DNA of 64,000 nucleotides, from assembly GCA_021234155.1 (NCBI GenBank), contig JAJEKV010000002.1, positions 42,397,203 through 42,461,202 on the forward strand. Direction: 5' to 3'. Below the pieces are notes generated by a model that was not told the origin of the DNA, did no database searches, and saw only the letters and a program-made list of their open reading frames with translations. Numbering within the stretch: the stretch's first letter is position 1; every line of letters starts with the position of its first letter. The position numbers were made by a program, and so were the translations under genes. Shown one piece after another: positions 1-11,489 of the stretch. This stretch comes from Isoetes taiwanensis (Eukaryota > Streptophyta > Lycopodiopsida > Isoetales > Isoetaceae).

Positions 1-3000
1 AGAGTTCAAGATGAAAGATCTTTTTCAACGGCGCCACCTTCAGGCTTTTGAAAAGCGGCATGGAAGATTCAAGTGATCAACTACGCCATCAAAGCCTCCA
101 GCCTCTACATCAAAGAGGAGCCACCGTCAAGGGGACTGAAGTATCGAGCGACTCGGAAGAACGTTACCTTGCTGCTTCAAGCAAGCAACGAGTGGATGAG
201 CTTCTAGCAAGCTCACGGATCTAAGGCCATGGGGCCTAGTAGGTTAAATGTAGGGATGGTAACATCCATATTGGGATTAGAAGGCATTTTTAGATATTCT
301 CGCCGAAAGGATTGCCCCAATATTGAGCTAAGCGTCAAGTATTGGGAAGGAAACGCATAGGAGTAACTAAAATTATACACGATTGTTAACAGACATCCAA
401 CATATTGAAACCACTTGGTGAGATTGATCACCTCGCTAAGAAGGAACCATTACTAGGATAATTGTTGACCATGTATAAATCTAGTACCTCCAAAAGAATA
501 ATCCAACCGAAAGAAAAGAAGTAATCTAGCAAGTCCAGCCAACTTGTTACGATGGCATCAATTCGATTGGTAGGAATATTCCAAGAGTTTAAATAACTAA
601 GAAAGGGGGAATCTCTAGAATATAAAAGAATAGTACATGCAAGGTACATCTAAAATAAGAATTATAGTAATCAAATAGTCTTTTGAGACAAAAGGAATTG
701 TCACGATGATAAAACCTTGTGGTTTAGAATCGTTCTAACTAAGTAGGTAACCCATAACTATATTGAAATAAATGACAACATAATATGTGCATCCATCTTA
801 GATGGTTATATATGCTAGCTAAGGCTAGTAAATTAATGCGCTAAGTAAGAAGCGTATAACCTCTTAAGGGGAGAGAATAGATATGACCTTGTGTACAACG
901 TCATTGAAGGGGTGCAGGACCATTCTCTTTTCGAAGAAAGTGGGAGGGCTCAATCTTATGATTGAACGTACTTCCATCGAATTGATCGACCCGTAGAATA
1001 GAGTTCACTCCGGCAATGGCCGAAGCGAATGAACAGAAGGCCTTCAACGTGCGAGACTGACGTGATAGCTAACTACACCAATGAAGTGGAGCAAAAATAT
1101 GGGAGCAATGCAACGACCAAGTCATCTCCAAACTACTCCACGCCGGCTCAATGGGTGGATGCGTCCTAGCCTTAGGTAAGGTGTGCCCATGTATAATAAG
1201 CTGTAATGTGTCTTATTGACAAGTTAAATATAGATCCTAATAACTGCATAGAATTTGCTGTACGTATATGTATCATAGGGAAATAAGTTAAATAACAATG
1301 GTAAATTAATCCTTCGCAAGGATGAAATTCCTTCCAAGGATAGCTATATGACCTCGGGTCCTTATAAATATAAATAGAAAATAGAATTCAGATATACTTA
1401 AGTGCATCTTAGGGATATACTTCCAAGGGTAATGCAGGACCCAAGAAAGAGAATAAGAAGCACATCTAATTCTTGTGTATGATAATTAAAACCTTGTCTA
1501 TGTAACAATAGGTCTAAATCAGGGTTATTGTTTAAATAATCGCGATCTAAAAGTTGTTAAATATTGCAAAGCTTAGAGTAAATATAATTGTACGATCGGA
1601 AGTAATATATCCGATACTATGATAATGTTAATTCATAAATATTACCTTAGGGTAATTATGTTAATCACATGCATTAAAGGAGCCAGCAAAAAAATCGGCC
1701 CAGGCATGTCGATTTGTGTTTAGATTAATTTCATGTGTAGTTAACATTAATCTACGCATGCAAGCTATGCCAGGTATGGGTTGCATGCGTAATTACCGAT
1801 GATGGGACCACTACGATGATCTCTAGGACGTGGTGTAATGTCATTGTAGGCATGACCGCGGTTTTGCTTAAAGGAGTTAGAAGGTAGATTAAAAAGTCTA
1901 CTTTCGTCTCACGGAAGTAGACGACCTCGAGAGATAAGAGGTCATTCAGGAATGCATTGATAGGAAAGCACCTCTAGTCAATGCCTACGGGGAGGACCCT
2001 ATCCTTCACGCCCAAATACGGGAAGGACCCTATCCTCCATGTCTCAGGCAACTAAAGGTGTAGGCATGAGCGTCATATAGGCATTATAGGGCGCTGTCTC
2101 CACGGCCACGATGGAAGAAGCATCCTCTTCCTACGCTGGGAGATTACTCATGCATTCATGTAGATAGATGGGGTGGTTCCCTTATAACCAACTTTACATT
2201 AATATTCTAGCGTGGTGTGAATCCAGGAGGCCAATGAGAACGAAGAACCGGCGGGGAGTCGCATCACGAGCACTTGTATAGATAGTTCTAGAGTAGTTGT
2301 GATTTCTACCATTGAAACAAATCGCTTAAATCTTGTGTAAGCTAGTAAATATATAATTATAGATATTGTAAAATTAATGCAGGATTTCAAGGTGCAAAGA
2401 CTTGCAACACGAATTTTGTGAAAACGTGTTGCAAGGGATGAAGAGTACCTTGGAAGTGTAAATTTTGTATGAAATTGATAAACTTTGATAAACTTAAATG
2501 TTGTATTAAGTAAGGTTAGTAATTACCTGGCGTTGATTAAGTATGAAGTGATAAGTTAATTGGATAATGAAATAGTACAGTAATGTCTTAAACATTACCT
2601 TAGAGTAATTCTAATAATTGTGTAAGTATAATAATAATAAATTGAATGCATCAAGTTGATTGCAGGTTATGAAGATCCCAAGGTGGGGAGAACCACGATG
2701 CTGCGGACAGCATCATTTTAAGGTGGGGAGAATGTGACGTTCCAGTACGATATACGGTCTCAAGACGTATACCGTACTGCACCGTCACGCGTACACGCCA
2801 TTCCAAGTGACGTGTACGCCGACGTATAGCCAAGCAAGTAGCGCCCTAGGGGGCAACTTGCAAGTGTGCACACATTTATCAATGTGCGCACTCTAGACCA
2901 TTAACCATTAAAAGGCATACCAAGGGTCATGGAAACCCTAACCCTAACTGATAGCCTACATAAGGCAACCAAACCCTAACTTTCCCTTTTTTGCCCACGA

Positions 3001-3084
3001 ACCTTCCGAGCTCCGTTTCGCGCGTTTCAAGAGTCAATTCTGACTCCCAAGATCTGCCCGAGCGCCCCAGCTCGTCAGACTTAG
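1..3084 (+). mobile_element. Ty3/Gypsy LTR retrotransposon, 3' part (fossil)
   Basis: This is the 3' part of a Gypsy-type element entering from the left edge. The first 230 bases may be the tail of its coding region. The next 2.5 kb has no long open frame and looks like 3' untranslated internal DNA. The call rests on the purine-rich tract AAGGTGGGGAGAA directly followed by TGTGACG near 2733, the usual polypurine tract and LTR start of plant chromovirus-like Gypsy elements. The LTR then runs to about 3084, where Copia sequence in the opposite orientation takes over. The element is incomplete in this window, and its 5' part, if present, lies outside it. No age estimate is possible with only one LTR visible. 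Confidence 0.6.
2733..3084 (+). repeat. Gypsy 3' LTR fragment
   Basis: The segment begins TGTGACG straight after a polypurine tract. It contains a short inverted repeat around the word ACGTATACCG near 2765 and, later, an AACCCTAACC-type leader. It stops where Copia integrase-side sequence begins, so the LTR looks cut short by that junction. The right boundary is approximate. Confidence 0.5.
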
Positions 3085-5193
3085 ATGTTGGCAAAGCAGA
3101 CTGGAGGCTATGACTACTATCTTCTGGCATAATGATAAAAGTAGACATATCATGTTTGACTCTAGGAAAACAACTCTCAAACTCATTAAATTGTGCATGA
3201 CAACTTACCACCAATTTATTTGTATCAAGATCCAGAAATCGATATGCTTTTCTATTGCTGCAATAGCCTAGGAATCCATCTTTCCGTTGAGCATTGGTAA
3301 CTTGACAATGCCCTGCATCCAAAAATCTTTGCATGTGCTAGAGATGTATGCTTCCTTGTCCGAACTACTTTAGGAAACAAGAGACTGACATGTGGCACCC
3401 TGTTCATCAGATAAGCAGCAACCTCTCCGCAAAATGGGCTGGTACATTCATTGCAATAAGCAAAGTTCTTGCCATTTTGATTAGACTTCGATTGACTCTT
3501 TTTGCCCTGCCATTTTGTTCTGACCGAATAGTAATGATCTGCTTTTCTGAACTCTTTTCAACAGAACTTTTGAATAACTAGAAATGCTCAAAACACTGAT
3601 TTTTTATTTTCAACAAATGAACAAAGACTTTCCTCAAAAGATCGTCAAGGAATACCAAGAAATGCCTTGAGTCTACAGTGGTGGGAGGATTAACTGGATT
3701 ACACAGATTCGCGTGGATTAATTCGAGCTTATTGGAGGCACGAGAAGTAGACATAGGAAAATGATTCCTAATAATCTTTCCTTGCATACATGAATTGCAA
3801 GGTTTTGTCTCCTGCTTGCTTCACTTCACAAGTCCCAACTGTCTTAATAGATTCACCTTCTTGCATGCAATGTATCCCAATTGATGATGCCAAATAGATT
3901 GATCTATAGGTGGTTCAGCTACAATATTCAAATACTCCACTCGAATAGCATGCAATTAGTACTTATTCCAAACTCTAAATGCCATGACCAACTTCTTGTC
4001 AGCAGCATAAAAAATGTCACATTTATGAGTAAAGAAATGAATTTCATCGCCAGCTTGCTCACTGATAATAAATTCCTGAATAACTTAGGCACATATAACA
4101 CGTCATGCACCAAGAATGAAGAATTATCAAGTGTAATGTTAATCGTACATGTTCCTAGCAATTTGTGTATGATGATCTCCCATTTTATTGATGTGCTGAC
4201 GAGCCAGCTCCTGATACTTGACAAAAAATTCTTTCTGAGGAGTCATATGGCTTGTTGCTCTGAAATCCAAGAACCAAGTGATCTTTGAAACTTCATGATT
4301 GCTTTCAATTGAAGCATATAAGAACTCTTCTGCCATGAAACTTTATTCTTCATCTTGAGAGTTTTTAGCAGTCGACACATGTTCCTCTTGAACAAAATTT
4401 GCTTTCTCAGTTGCTTTAGACTCTGACAGGTGCCGGAGCTCGGCAATCTTTCGCCAAGTGCCCAAGAACTTGACATCTGAAACAAGTGATTTTAGACTTA
4501 TCAAACTTCTCTTTCTTCACAGAATTCTTAGGCTTATCAGAGCCAAAGCTTGGTCTTGGCATCCATGTACATGAGATTTTCCCCAGTGCGAGTTTTGAGC
4601 TGTTGCTGCCGAATTACTTCGGCCTTAAGGCGCTCCAAGGCCTTTTCAAAAGTATAATCGGATAATTGCCCTTCCATATTGATAATAATCCCTTCAAAAG
4701 TCTGTGAGAGACTATTCAGAAGCATATATGCAAATCTTCTCGTCTTTAGTAATATCGACCCCAGTGGATTGCAACTCATCAAGCAGATCCTTCATCAGAC
4801 ATATATGCTCCATAAAATTGGCTCTAGCTTGCAACTGAAGCCCATACAACTGCTTTCGCAGAGCAAGCCGATTTTCGACTAGATTTGAGGCATATTGATT
4901 CACAAGTATGCACCAAATTTCACATGTAGATCCCGCTCCTTTTACAAGCTGAGCGGGAGTATCATCTATACTAGAGCAGATGATCAAACGAGCTTTCCGA
5001 TCTTTCTTAGCAAAGTCTTTGGCCGACATATTCAGTGCAACCTCAATTGTTCCTTCCTTACCTCCCATAGCTCCTTATCTTCAAGGAGCATCTGGATTCA
5101 TCACTTCCAGAGCTGGAAGTTTCTTCCTGTAAATTGTGGAACTAGACCCCATTCATAGGAAGTTAGAGCTTCTCCGTTTGCAATAGATTTCAT
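3085..5193 (-). mobile_element. Ty1/Copia fragment, gag-protease-integrase (fossil)
   Basis: Read on the minus strand, the pieces appear in Copia order. First a gag region of the UBN2 type from about 5193 to 4500, with the motif GRNFQLWK near its start. Then a protease-like stretch around 4290 (WFLDFRATSHMTP), and a GAG-pre-integrase/integrase part between about 4220 and 3560 (LELIHANLCNPV). Last comes the segment just after integrase near 3250 (KAYRFLDLDTNKL). Reverse transcriptase and RNase H are absent, and no LTR could be recognised. The element is clearly broken, with several breaks, and looks old. It abuts the Gypsy LTR on its 3' side. The 5' limit is the likely gag ATG, so untranslated and LTR sequence may extend further right. 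Confidence 0.75.
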
Positions 5194-5896
5194 TCTTACA
5201 AGGATGATAGAAGTTAAACCAAGAGCTAAATGCAGCAATCAATGAATGTACGACTGATACGGTCTTAATCAAGAATGAAGTGGGCCCATAACCTATTCAA
5301 ACTAAAACAGATTATGATTCAATAATCAAACAAGAAATACTTCAAGCTGAAACAAGATCAAATAAGATAGACGACAAATGTTGCTTGAGCACTGAAAACC
5401 GTGTTTGATCCAACTTCTAGTTCAGTTTAAATACATGGACTACCATAAATCAAGGCCAAGATCACGCCTTAACTTCATCTCCTATGATCACTTCAATTAT
5501 ACTCAAGCAATTTTTCAATAATAGACTGCTTTATTTTAGCAATATTCTTAACATCCATAACAAATTCGTATGCTCGAGCAGATCTTGCAGAATCCCATGC
5601 GCTGAAATGAATAAGTAATGATCTTCCTGCAAGACTAACCTGTTAATTGTAATTTCAGTCAGACTGCACATTGCATATCTAATCAAACAACATGTCTCTA
5701 TAATTACCTGCTATAATGCCCAGCCTGTTGACATGAATGCAAGAATGCTGACAAAAAGGTCATCTTGAGTTAAGTCAACCACCACAAAAAGAATAGTAAT
5801 GATTGAATCAAATCCAACAAACAGCAGAGCCTTCAGTCCACTAAATCTTTTCTTGCCCATTGAGATAATCTGTTCAACATAGCCTTCATTTCACAG
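5194..5896. other. Stretch without a recognised gene
   Basis: AT-rich sequence between the Copia gag start and a possible splice acceptor at 5895-5896. It could hold the Copia leader and LTR or intron sequence of the gene to the right. No primer-binding site matching the usual TGGTATCAGAGC was found on the minus strand. Nothing here can be assigned. Confidence 0.4.
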
Positions 5897-6524
5897 TTAC
5901 GCGTAGAGGCTGCATGGCGTCTAACCCTCAATCCAAAGCATGCCTCTCATGGTGATATTAGAAACGATGTGTATGGCCTTCCCCCTGGAATAGTGCCAGT
6001 GGAACGAGTGGGAAAGCATAAGAGAAGATTTTGGGATGCAGAGTCTGTGGTTGATGTCCAAGAAGATGACGCCAATGAGGAAGATGGCCGGGAAGAATGT
6101 CCCCCTGCAGACATACCCTTGGCTGGCTGCCCTGCTTACATCCCCATTAATTTTGGAGATTGCTCCTTTTCTGCTCAATAAGTACAGTTCCCTTTTCATT
6201 TACTCATGTACGCTATGAGCGAGGGCAATAAGGATGCTATTTTCAGCCCTCTTGTGAATAAAGATACAGATTCAGATGAAGAGATTGACAAGTACACCCA
6301 TGTTGCAGATGACAATAGGTCTGAATGTTTCCACCTTCATATAGCTGGCAAAAGAGACCATGATGAGCATCAAGGAATGCAGAACTACTATGGGCAACAC
6401 CGTTCAACGCTTGGATGAAGCATTCAATTGCTTGGATATGCAAGATCTGACTCTCTTTGAAGCAGCGCAGGGTATTCTGTGGTTACATGAATTTGATGCG
6501 AGCTCTCCTCATAAAGCACAATAA
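5897..6524 (+). CDS. Uncharacterised protein, 3' exons or relic
   Basis: A pyrimidine-rich tract ending TTTCACAG gives a plausible splice acceptor at 5896. The frame that follows stays open to 6181 and includes the stretch YGLPPGIVPVERVGKHKRRF, an acidic segment, and PAYIPINFGD near its end. A second open stretch (6206-6418) is acidic and carries NKDTDSDEEIDKY. A third frame from about 6349 to the stop at 6522-6524 reads ETMMSIKECRTTMGNTVQRL onward and looks helical. The three segments are in different frames, so either unseen introns join them or the gene has decayed. The family is not recognised. The basic patch and acidic tracts hint at a nuclear protein, but that is inference. The start is not visible and may have been separated by the Copia insertion on the left. 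Confidence 0.35.
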
Positions 6525-7072
6525 CGCATTCGAGCATCTTGGGAAGGCTTACTTTCGCACCATGCAGGCTTGAAGTGCTTGTGACAGCTCATGTGGACAT
6601 GGTTTAGCTCATGTTTTATACTGATTTTGTGTTATGCTTTTGTGTTATGGAGCTTCGTCTTGAAGCTCCTTTGACTAGTTTGTTGACTGTTGTTCAGAAG
6701 ATCTGTAATGTATAATGAAAGTGCACCCTTTGTGAAATACCTATGCCACTTGGCACCTCTTTTTTGAAATTGACTATTTAATGTGGATGCAAGGTGTTAT
6801 TCCTTTTCTTAATGTGTATGGCTTGAACTATACCATGTACGTATATAGGTATTGATAGCGTATGAGGCGCACAAACTTATACATGGGGCTGATGTATAAA
6901 TTGCACAGCCCTTCATTTGGCATATTCATGGAATTATGGTTGGAACCAATGGTCCAGAAAGTGCAATAAGGAAAGTACAATACCTAGAGTTGATGTAGAT
7001 GTAGATAATCTGGTAGTGTTTTCAACCATATGTTCGATGTGCACCATTGGATCTTGTTTTTTAATTTTGGGT

Positions 7073-7234
7073 CATTCATTTGGTACAATACTGGAAATAC
7101 CCTGCAGATCAATGGCTCAAAATAAAAGATGAAAAACATTAATTTTGGGTCAAAATGTTAATGGCCATTCATTTGGTACAATAATGGGAATATCCCAACA
7201 GATCAATGGCTCAGAATAAAAGATGAAAAACATC
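7073..7234. repeat. Direct tandem duplication, about 70 bp, period 93
   Basis: A roughly 70-base unit starting CATTCATTTGGTACAATA occurs at 7073 and again at 7166 with a few mismatches. Both copies share the words GATCAATGGCTCA and AAAGATGAAAAACAT. It lies in the 3' flank of LEA copy A. No function is apparent. Confidence 0.85.
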
Positions 7235-7518
7235 CCATAAACATCCCTTTAATATGGCATCATCAAGAAAAACTCAATTCATAGATAGAACAATTCATAA
7301 TTAATTGTCACATTATTTTTGCCGCTTGCATACAAACCTTCATATATTCACAGACCAAAGTGTATAAAAACTCGATTCATTTCATAGAATAAAAGAAACA
7401 AAACTGCCATTCATAGAAATGGCAAGTACTCTTTATTTGGATAGAAAAAGACTCAAATTACAAGGAAGACCATTTATTTATTAGGTATATAAAAGACATA
7501 TATACAGAGCAACATTAT
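7235..7518 (-). other. 3' UTR/downstream flank of LEA copy A
   Basis: On the minus strand this follows the LEA A stop codon. It includes a polyadenylation-like AATAAATAAA word about 50 bases after the stop, and a block around 7400-7430 (ACTTGCCATTTCTATGAATG) that recurs downstream of LEA copy B near 19640. Shared 3' flanks show that the duplication that made the two LEA copies included the transcript end. Confidence 0.6.
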
Positions 7519-8155
7519 CTACAACGTTCGATGATTCTGGTTACCAGTCATCCCACTTCCAGTCATTCCAGTGCGAGTATGAGCACCCGTACCGGGAATA
7601 TGATGACCGGCTACTTCAGCACCGGTACCGGTCATTCCAGTCCCAGTATGAGCTCCGGTACCGGTACCGGTCATTCCTGTCCCTGTATGAGCTCCAGTAC
7701 CGGGAATATGATGACCGGCTACTTGAGCACCGGTCCCAGGGACGTGGTGACCGGAAACGCCATAGCCAGTCTCGGCAGCCGCGCCGGTATGATGGCCGGT
7801 GCCATAATCAGTTGTTCCGGTGGCAGGAACATGGTGACCAGTAATGCCGGTGCCCATGTGAACATCGGCAGCGTTATCAGCCTTTTTGGCATGAAGCTTG
7901 CGTTCAGCCTCAGCATCCTTCATGTCTTTTTTTTCATGAACTGCCTTTTTCTGGTGACCGCTTTGGGCCGTCGCGGATTCTACCTGAAACCGAACCCCAT
8001 TTCAGCCCCTAAACCACAATGCAAACGCAAATGCAAAACCAAAATGAAGATTCAATCTTAAAATTTACCTTCTCAGCCACAGCATTCTTGGCCTTCTCCA
8101 TTTTCTCCTGCGTGGTGTTCATTGCGTTTCCGACCTTTTCCTTGATGGCTGCCAT
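7519..8155 (-). CDS. LEA group 1 (LEA_1) protein, copy A, two exons
   Basis: Exon 1 is 8155-8069, intron 8068-7984 (85 bases, GT-AG), exon 2 7983-7519, giving 183 residues. The start is the first ATG of the N-terminal helix MAAIKEKVGNAMNTTQEKME. Residues 1-70 are charged and Lys/Ala/Glu-rich, as in family LEA_1 (PF03760). The rest is a low-complexity Gly/Thr/His tail with repeated blocks such as AGHHIPGTGAHTGTGMTG, ending NQNHRTL. There is no signal peptide or membrane segment, so it is probably cytosolic or nuclear. LEA_1 proteins are disordered, very soluble proteins that accumulate during late seed development and water stress and protect other proteins and membranes. The promoter carries an ACGTGG core. 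A close paralog, opposite in strand, lies at 18957. The frame is clean and the gene looks functional. Confidence 0.92.
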
Positions 8156-8202
8156 TTTTGCTTTGCTATTCTGTGTTCGTTTTTCGCAGCAACGTCTTAT
8201 GA

Positions 8203-8420
8203 ATATTTATAGGGCCTTTTCTTCTCTTACACACCACCTGCGTTGCCCCCTTGCATGTACTTCTCTTCCCTTGCTTTGACACCTTGCTACTAAATATGGT
8301 CAATAGGTCTATTTTTTTTTCTCCTGTCAAACTCTTCGTGACACATCCCTCACGCGAATAAAACTTGGGACCCCCATTTCCTCGTTTGTCCACGTAAGTC
8401 CACAATGAATTTATAACATT
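8203..8420 (-). promoter_or_regulatory. LEA copy A promoter with TATA box and ABRE-like core
   Basis: Upstream of the ATG at 8155, the minus strand holds a TATAAATA box at about 8211-8204 and the word TACGTGGAC at 8396-8388, an ABRE/G-box-like core expected for ABA-responsive LEA genes. The block from the word TTGTGGACTTACGTGGAC down to the ATG is clearly alignable with the LEA B promoter, with substitutions and small indels. Conservation of this word in both copies supports its being a working element, though that is inference. Confidence 0.6.
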
Positions 8421-9714
8421 AGCCATCGGATACTACCAAATAACTACCCTATCTTCTTATAAATATGGAGACTTCCACTAGAGCTTGCCACTTTCATGAA
8501 TACACTTAAAGAAGATAAACCATATTGCTAGATGAATTTAATGTGGAACCTGTCAAATAGATTAAAACCTTGAAGTGGAAGATATTCCTATAAAGTTAGG
8601 CTAAGGCACATGTGCATGCAATATCTTCTTTGAAAAGCATGATTGACACTGGCTATTGGCAAGTAAAAATGCTTGCATGCATTGCTTCGCAAAGATATTA
8701 CTTAGCATGATGATAGCGTGAGTATTCTATATCACCTTCAAACTTGTGGCGCCTACTTGGCAACTTCCAAGGAATGTTGTTCTATAGTATTATACACTAT
8801 ATATGCATATACCATTTCCACTACGAATAGCATGGCAAGTGTTCTATCTCAATTTGTATGTTTATCTAGATACATTATGAGTGTTTTACAGTTGGGGATG
8901 TGGCATAAAACCAAAGGTGACCATGGCTTTATACAAAAAATCTTTTACAAAATGGACTTATCCATATGCTAAGGTATTACAAGAAAAACGAATTTGGGGT
9001 GTAGACTTAGAGAGTATTGAAAAAGCTATGGCCAAAAGACAAGCTAATTCTAATGGCTGTGTTAGATACATGTCGAGCAAGAGATGCAGGTGCTCGACAG
9101 GCCCATGGCTGCTGCTCAGATTTGACAACACAATGCCAGGGGAGATGAAGATAAATTTAGACGATGATTGATAACACCACTTGGATTGCAGGCATATATA
9201 GTAGAAGAGATGCAATCCTCAGTCCCTAGGTGCTCAAAAGGCAACTAGCTACGGAGAAACAACATGCGGCAGGGATAGGCCCACATATAACAACTGGAGG
9301 AAAACATTTGCTTGGGACAGTTTGAAAGACAACAAAATAAGCTAAGTCTTGCTAGCCTACAGACCCTCCCAGACACTCGGATTACTAGTGTAGATGCCAT
9401 GGCACAGGAAAAGGGAACGTTTTGAGCTGGAAACGACCGCTGCTATCTCCTGCCTTCGACCAGAGGCGGAGGAGATTACCATCATTTAAAAACCTCATTG
9501 AATGCCTCAAGATGCTGGTCATTGCCCTTATGACGTTCTATACGCATGTGCACATTGTTAGGTCAAGCCATTGTCTAAAATTCAAAACATAAGGAATTGA
9601 CAAGTTTTTAAAATTTCAAGTTTACGTTTGACACAAAATTTTCAAATCAAGTTCTCAATTGATGCCTTCAAAAAATACGTAGTTCACATCGGTGTCTTCT
9701 AAATTGTTTGGGAA
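8421..9714. other. Intergenic stretch, no gene recognised
   Basis: AT-rich sequence with short open frames only. The longest plausible one (8881-9171, plus) has no recognisable motif and no splice context. From about 9540 the sequence becomes dominated by A/T-rich words leading into the TTCTAGAA cluster. Nothing supports a gene. Confidence 0.5.
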
Positions 9715-9960
9715 TCTTCTAGATATTCTAGAAAGTTCTAGACTATCTTCTACATTATTCTAGAAAGATTATTCTAGAAAGATGATTTAAAATGTTCTAC
9801 AGTATTCTAGAATACTCCAGAAGGTTTTAAAATCTTTTAGAAGGTTATAAAATCTTCTGGGAAGTTCTAGAAAGTTCTAAAGATTATAATCTCATAAAAT
9901 CTAAGGGAATCTAAGGGCATCTGATAAAATCTAAGGGCATCTAAAAGAATCTAAGGGTAA
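9715..9960. promoter_or_regulatory. Heat-shock-element-like TTCTAGAA cluster
   Basis: Between 9715 and 9882 the palindrome TTCTAGAA occurs five times with further half-matches. Two places give runs of the alternating TTC-nn-GAA pattern that heat-shock factors bind: TTCTAGAAAGTTCTAGA near 9726 (four units) and TTCTAGAAAGTTCTA near 9864 (three units). It is followed by several copies of ATCTAAGGG to about 9960. The cluster lies about 300-470 bases upstream of the ATG at 10184, the possible start of the Ulp1-type gene. It could equally be a simple-sequence expansion. Confidence 0.4.
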
Positions 9961-10183
9961 AAGCACACTGTGGTGTATCAAAAATGCGCATTTTGACGCC
10001 ACATTTTGGCACCACCTTTGTGGTATAATCGAGAGGTGCATACCGAAGCGGAGATTGCGGGAGTGCGAATTAATGAGTGTCGGTTATTTTGAATTTTATG
10101 CCACGTCATTGTCCCTCATTTTGAATTAAGAAATAATTACCTCTTCTTCTGTTTTTTTGCCACTTCTTGCCGATTGAACCATA

Positions 10184-10642
10184 ATGGAGTCAGAATTGAA
10201 TGCCACTGGTTACACGATGAAATCTCTCCTCAAACAAGAGATTGTGCCCCATGAAGATCTAAAGAAGCTTTGGGGTGACAGAGTTCCAAATAAATTTGGC
10301 TACAGGTATTTTCCCCCAAATGTTTTGTTCAAACTGAAAAATTAAGGCATATGTTTTCTTGTACAGGTTGAAGAATCTGAGAATGAACAATACAAAGAGT
10401 TCATGCAAATTTACAAAAGAATTACAGGGAAGCCATATACATGGGGTGGAATGGCTCCTGGAACCTGGGCAGTGGCTTATTATCTGCATATAAAGGGGGA
10501 GGCTGTTAATAGGAAGAGCTTCTCGGATTATTATAAAACTCCCGATGAGAAAGCAGAGGCCAGTTCTTCTAGACCGAAGAGAAAGCATAGGCAAATCCAA
10601 CCTGACCAGGAGGAAAATAGTAAAAGTGACAGGGATGATTAA
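10184..10642 (+). CDS. Possible 5' exons of the RING-like/Ulp1 gene
   Basis: A first exon may run from the ATG at 10184 to a GT donor at 10306 (begins MESELNATGYTMKSLLKQEI). A second starts at 10367 after TTGTACAG and is open to 10642. Its clearest part reads TWGGMAPGTWAVAYYLHIKG, followed by a Ser/Arg/Lys/Glu-rich tail. The predicted phase of exon 1 does not match the good frame of exon 2, so either the donor is wrong or the gene has decayed. No domain is recognised. Assignment to the downstream protease gene rests only on same strand, proximity, and a run of intron-separated coding-like pieces between 10.2 and 14.1 kb. Confidence 0.35.
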
Positions 10643-11003
10643 GATGATAGGGAAAAAAACCAAATCAGGTTCGTCTAGACCACACATTCAATCTGAACTC
10701 ACAATCAAAACAGAAAAGCAGAGCAATGTTCTGAGACCAAAACATGCCATTGCAGGTATGTCAATTATTAGTTGTGTTACAACAGAAAAAAATCTCAAGC
10801 TTGACCTAGATTGTTTCTATCAACACAGAAAAGGTAACTTCAAATCCACTTCAAGAATCAGGTATGTCTACTACCATTTTGCATCATGTTGGCTGTATTG
10901 TCATGTTATGTCTCTATGATGCCATTTGTGGGGCATTTCGTGCAATGGATGCCAGAATGATAGATGAGGTATGTGTGGTCTGGTGAGTGGTGAGTTGTTG
11001 GCA

Positions 11004-11430
11004 TCCACCATGTCCCACACCACACCCCACAATCTCCCACCACTACACTCCACCATCTCCCACCACCACACTCCACCATGTCCCACACCACACCCCACCA
11101 CCACCACCACACTCCACCACCACCACACCACCGGACTCCACCATGTCCCACACCACACCCCACCATATTCCACACCACACTCCACCACTACCACACCACA
11201 CCACATACTCCACCACCACCACACACTCCACCACCACCACCACCACCAATCCCCACCACCACACCCCACCACCACCACACTTCACCACCCTGCACAATGT
11301 CCCACCACTCCTTGCTACTACCACAGCGTGTTGTGTGGTGTATACTGTGCAGCGTATGTTGTGTTATGTGTGGTATGTGGTGGTGTGTAGAGAGTACCTT
11401 GTGTTGTGTGGTGTGTGATTGTGGTCTTCC
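11004..11430. repeat. CCACCACAC/GTGTGG low-complexity block with strand switch
   Basis: From 11004 to about 11300 the plus strand is nearly free of G and consists of variants of CCACCACACTCCACC, with CACCATGTCCCACACCACAC recurring at about 11026, 11076 and 11138. From about 11331 to 11430 the composition flips to GT-rich (GTGTTGTGTGGTGTG). The two halves are roughly complementary, so the single strand could fold back on itself. The block sits in what would be an intron of the Ulp1-type gene. Open frames across it encode only His/Pro/Thr runs and are not genes. Confidence 0.9.
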
Positions 11431-11489
11431 ATCAGTACGTGGCTTACTATGTTAGGAGGCTGACATATACGTAGTGTTTTGTTTTGCAG

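Noticed and set aside
2934-2949. AACCCTAACCCTAAC, telomere-like
   Set aside because: Only two units in a leader-like context of an LTR. Such words are common in plant 5' leaders and this is not a telomere tract.
8881-9171. Open frame of 96 codons
   Set aside because: No motif, no splice or promoter context, unusual composition; probably chance.
10901-11455. Several long open frames on both strands
   Set aside because: They arise from the CCACCA low-complexity block and encode only His/Pro/Thr or Val/Trp/Gly runs.
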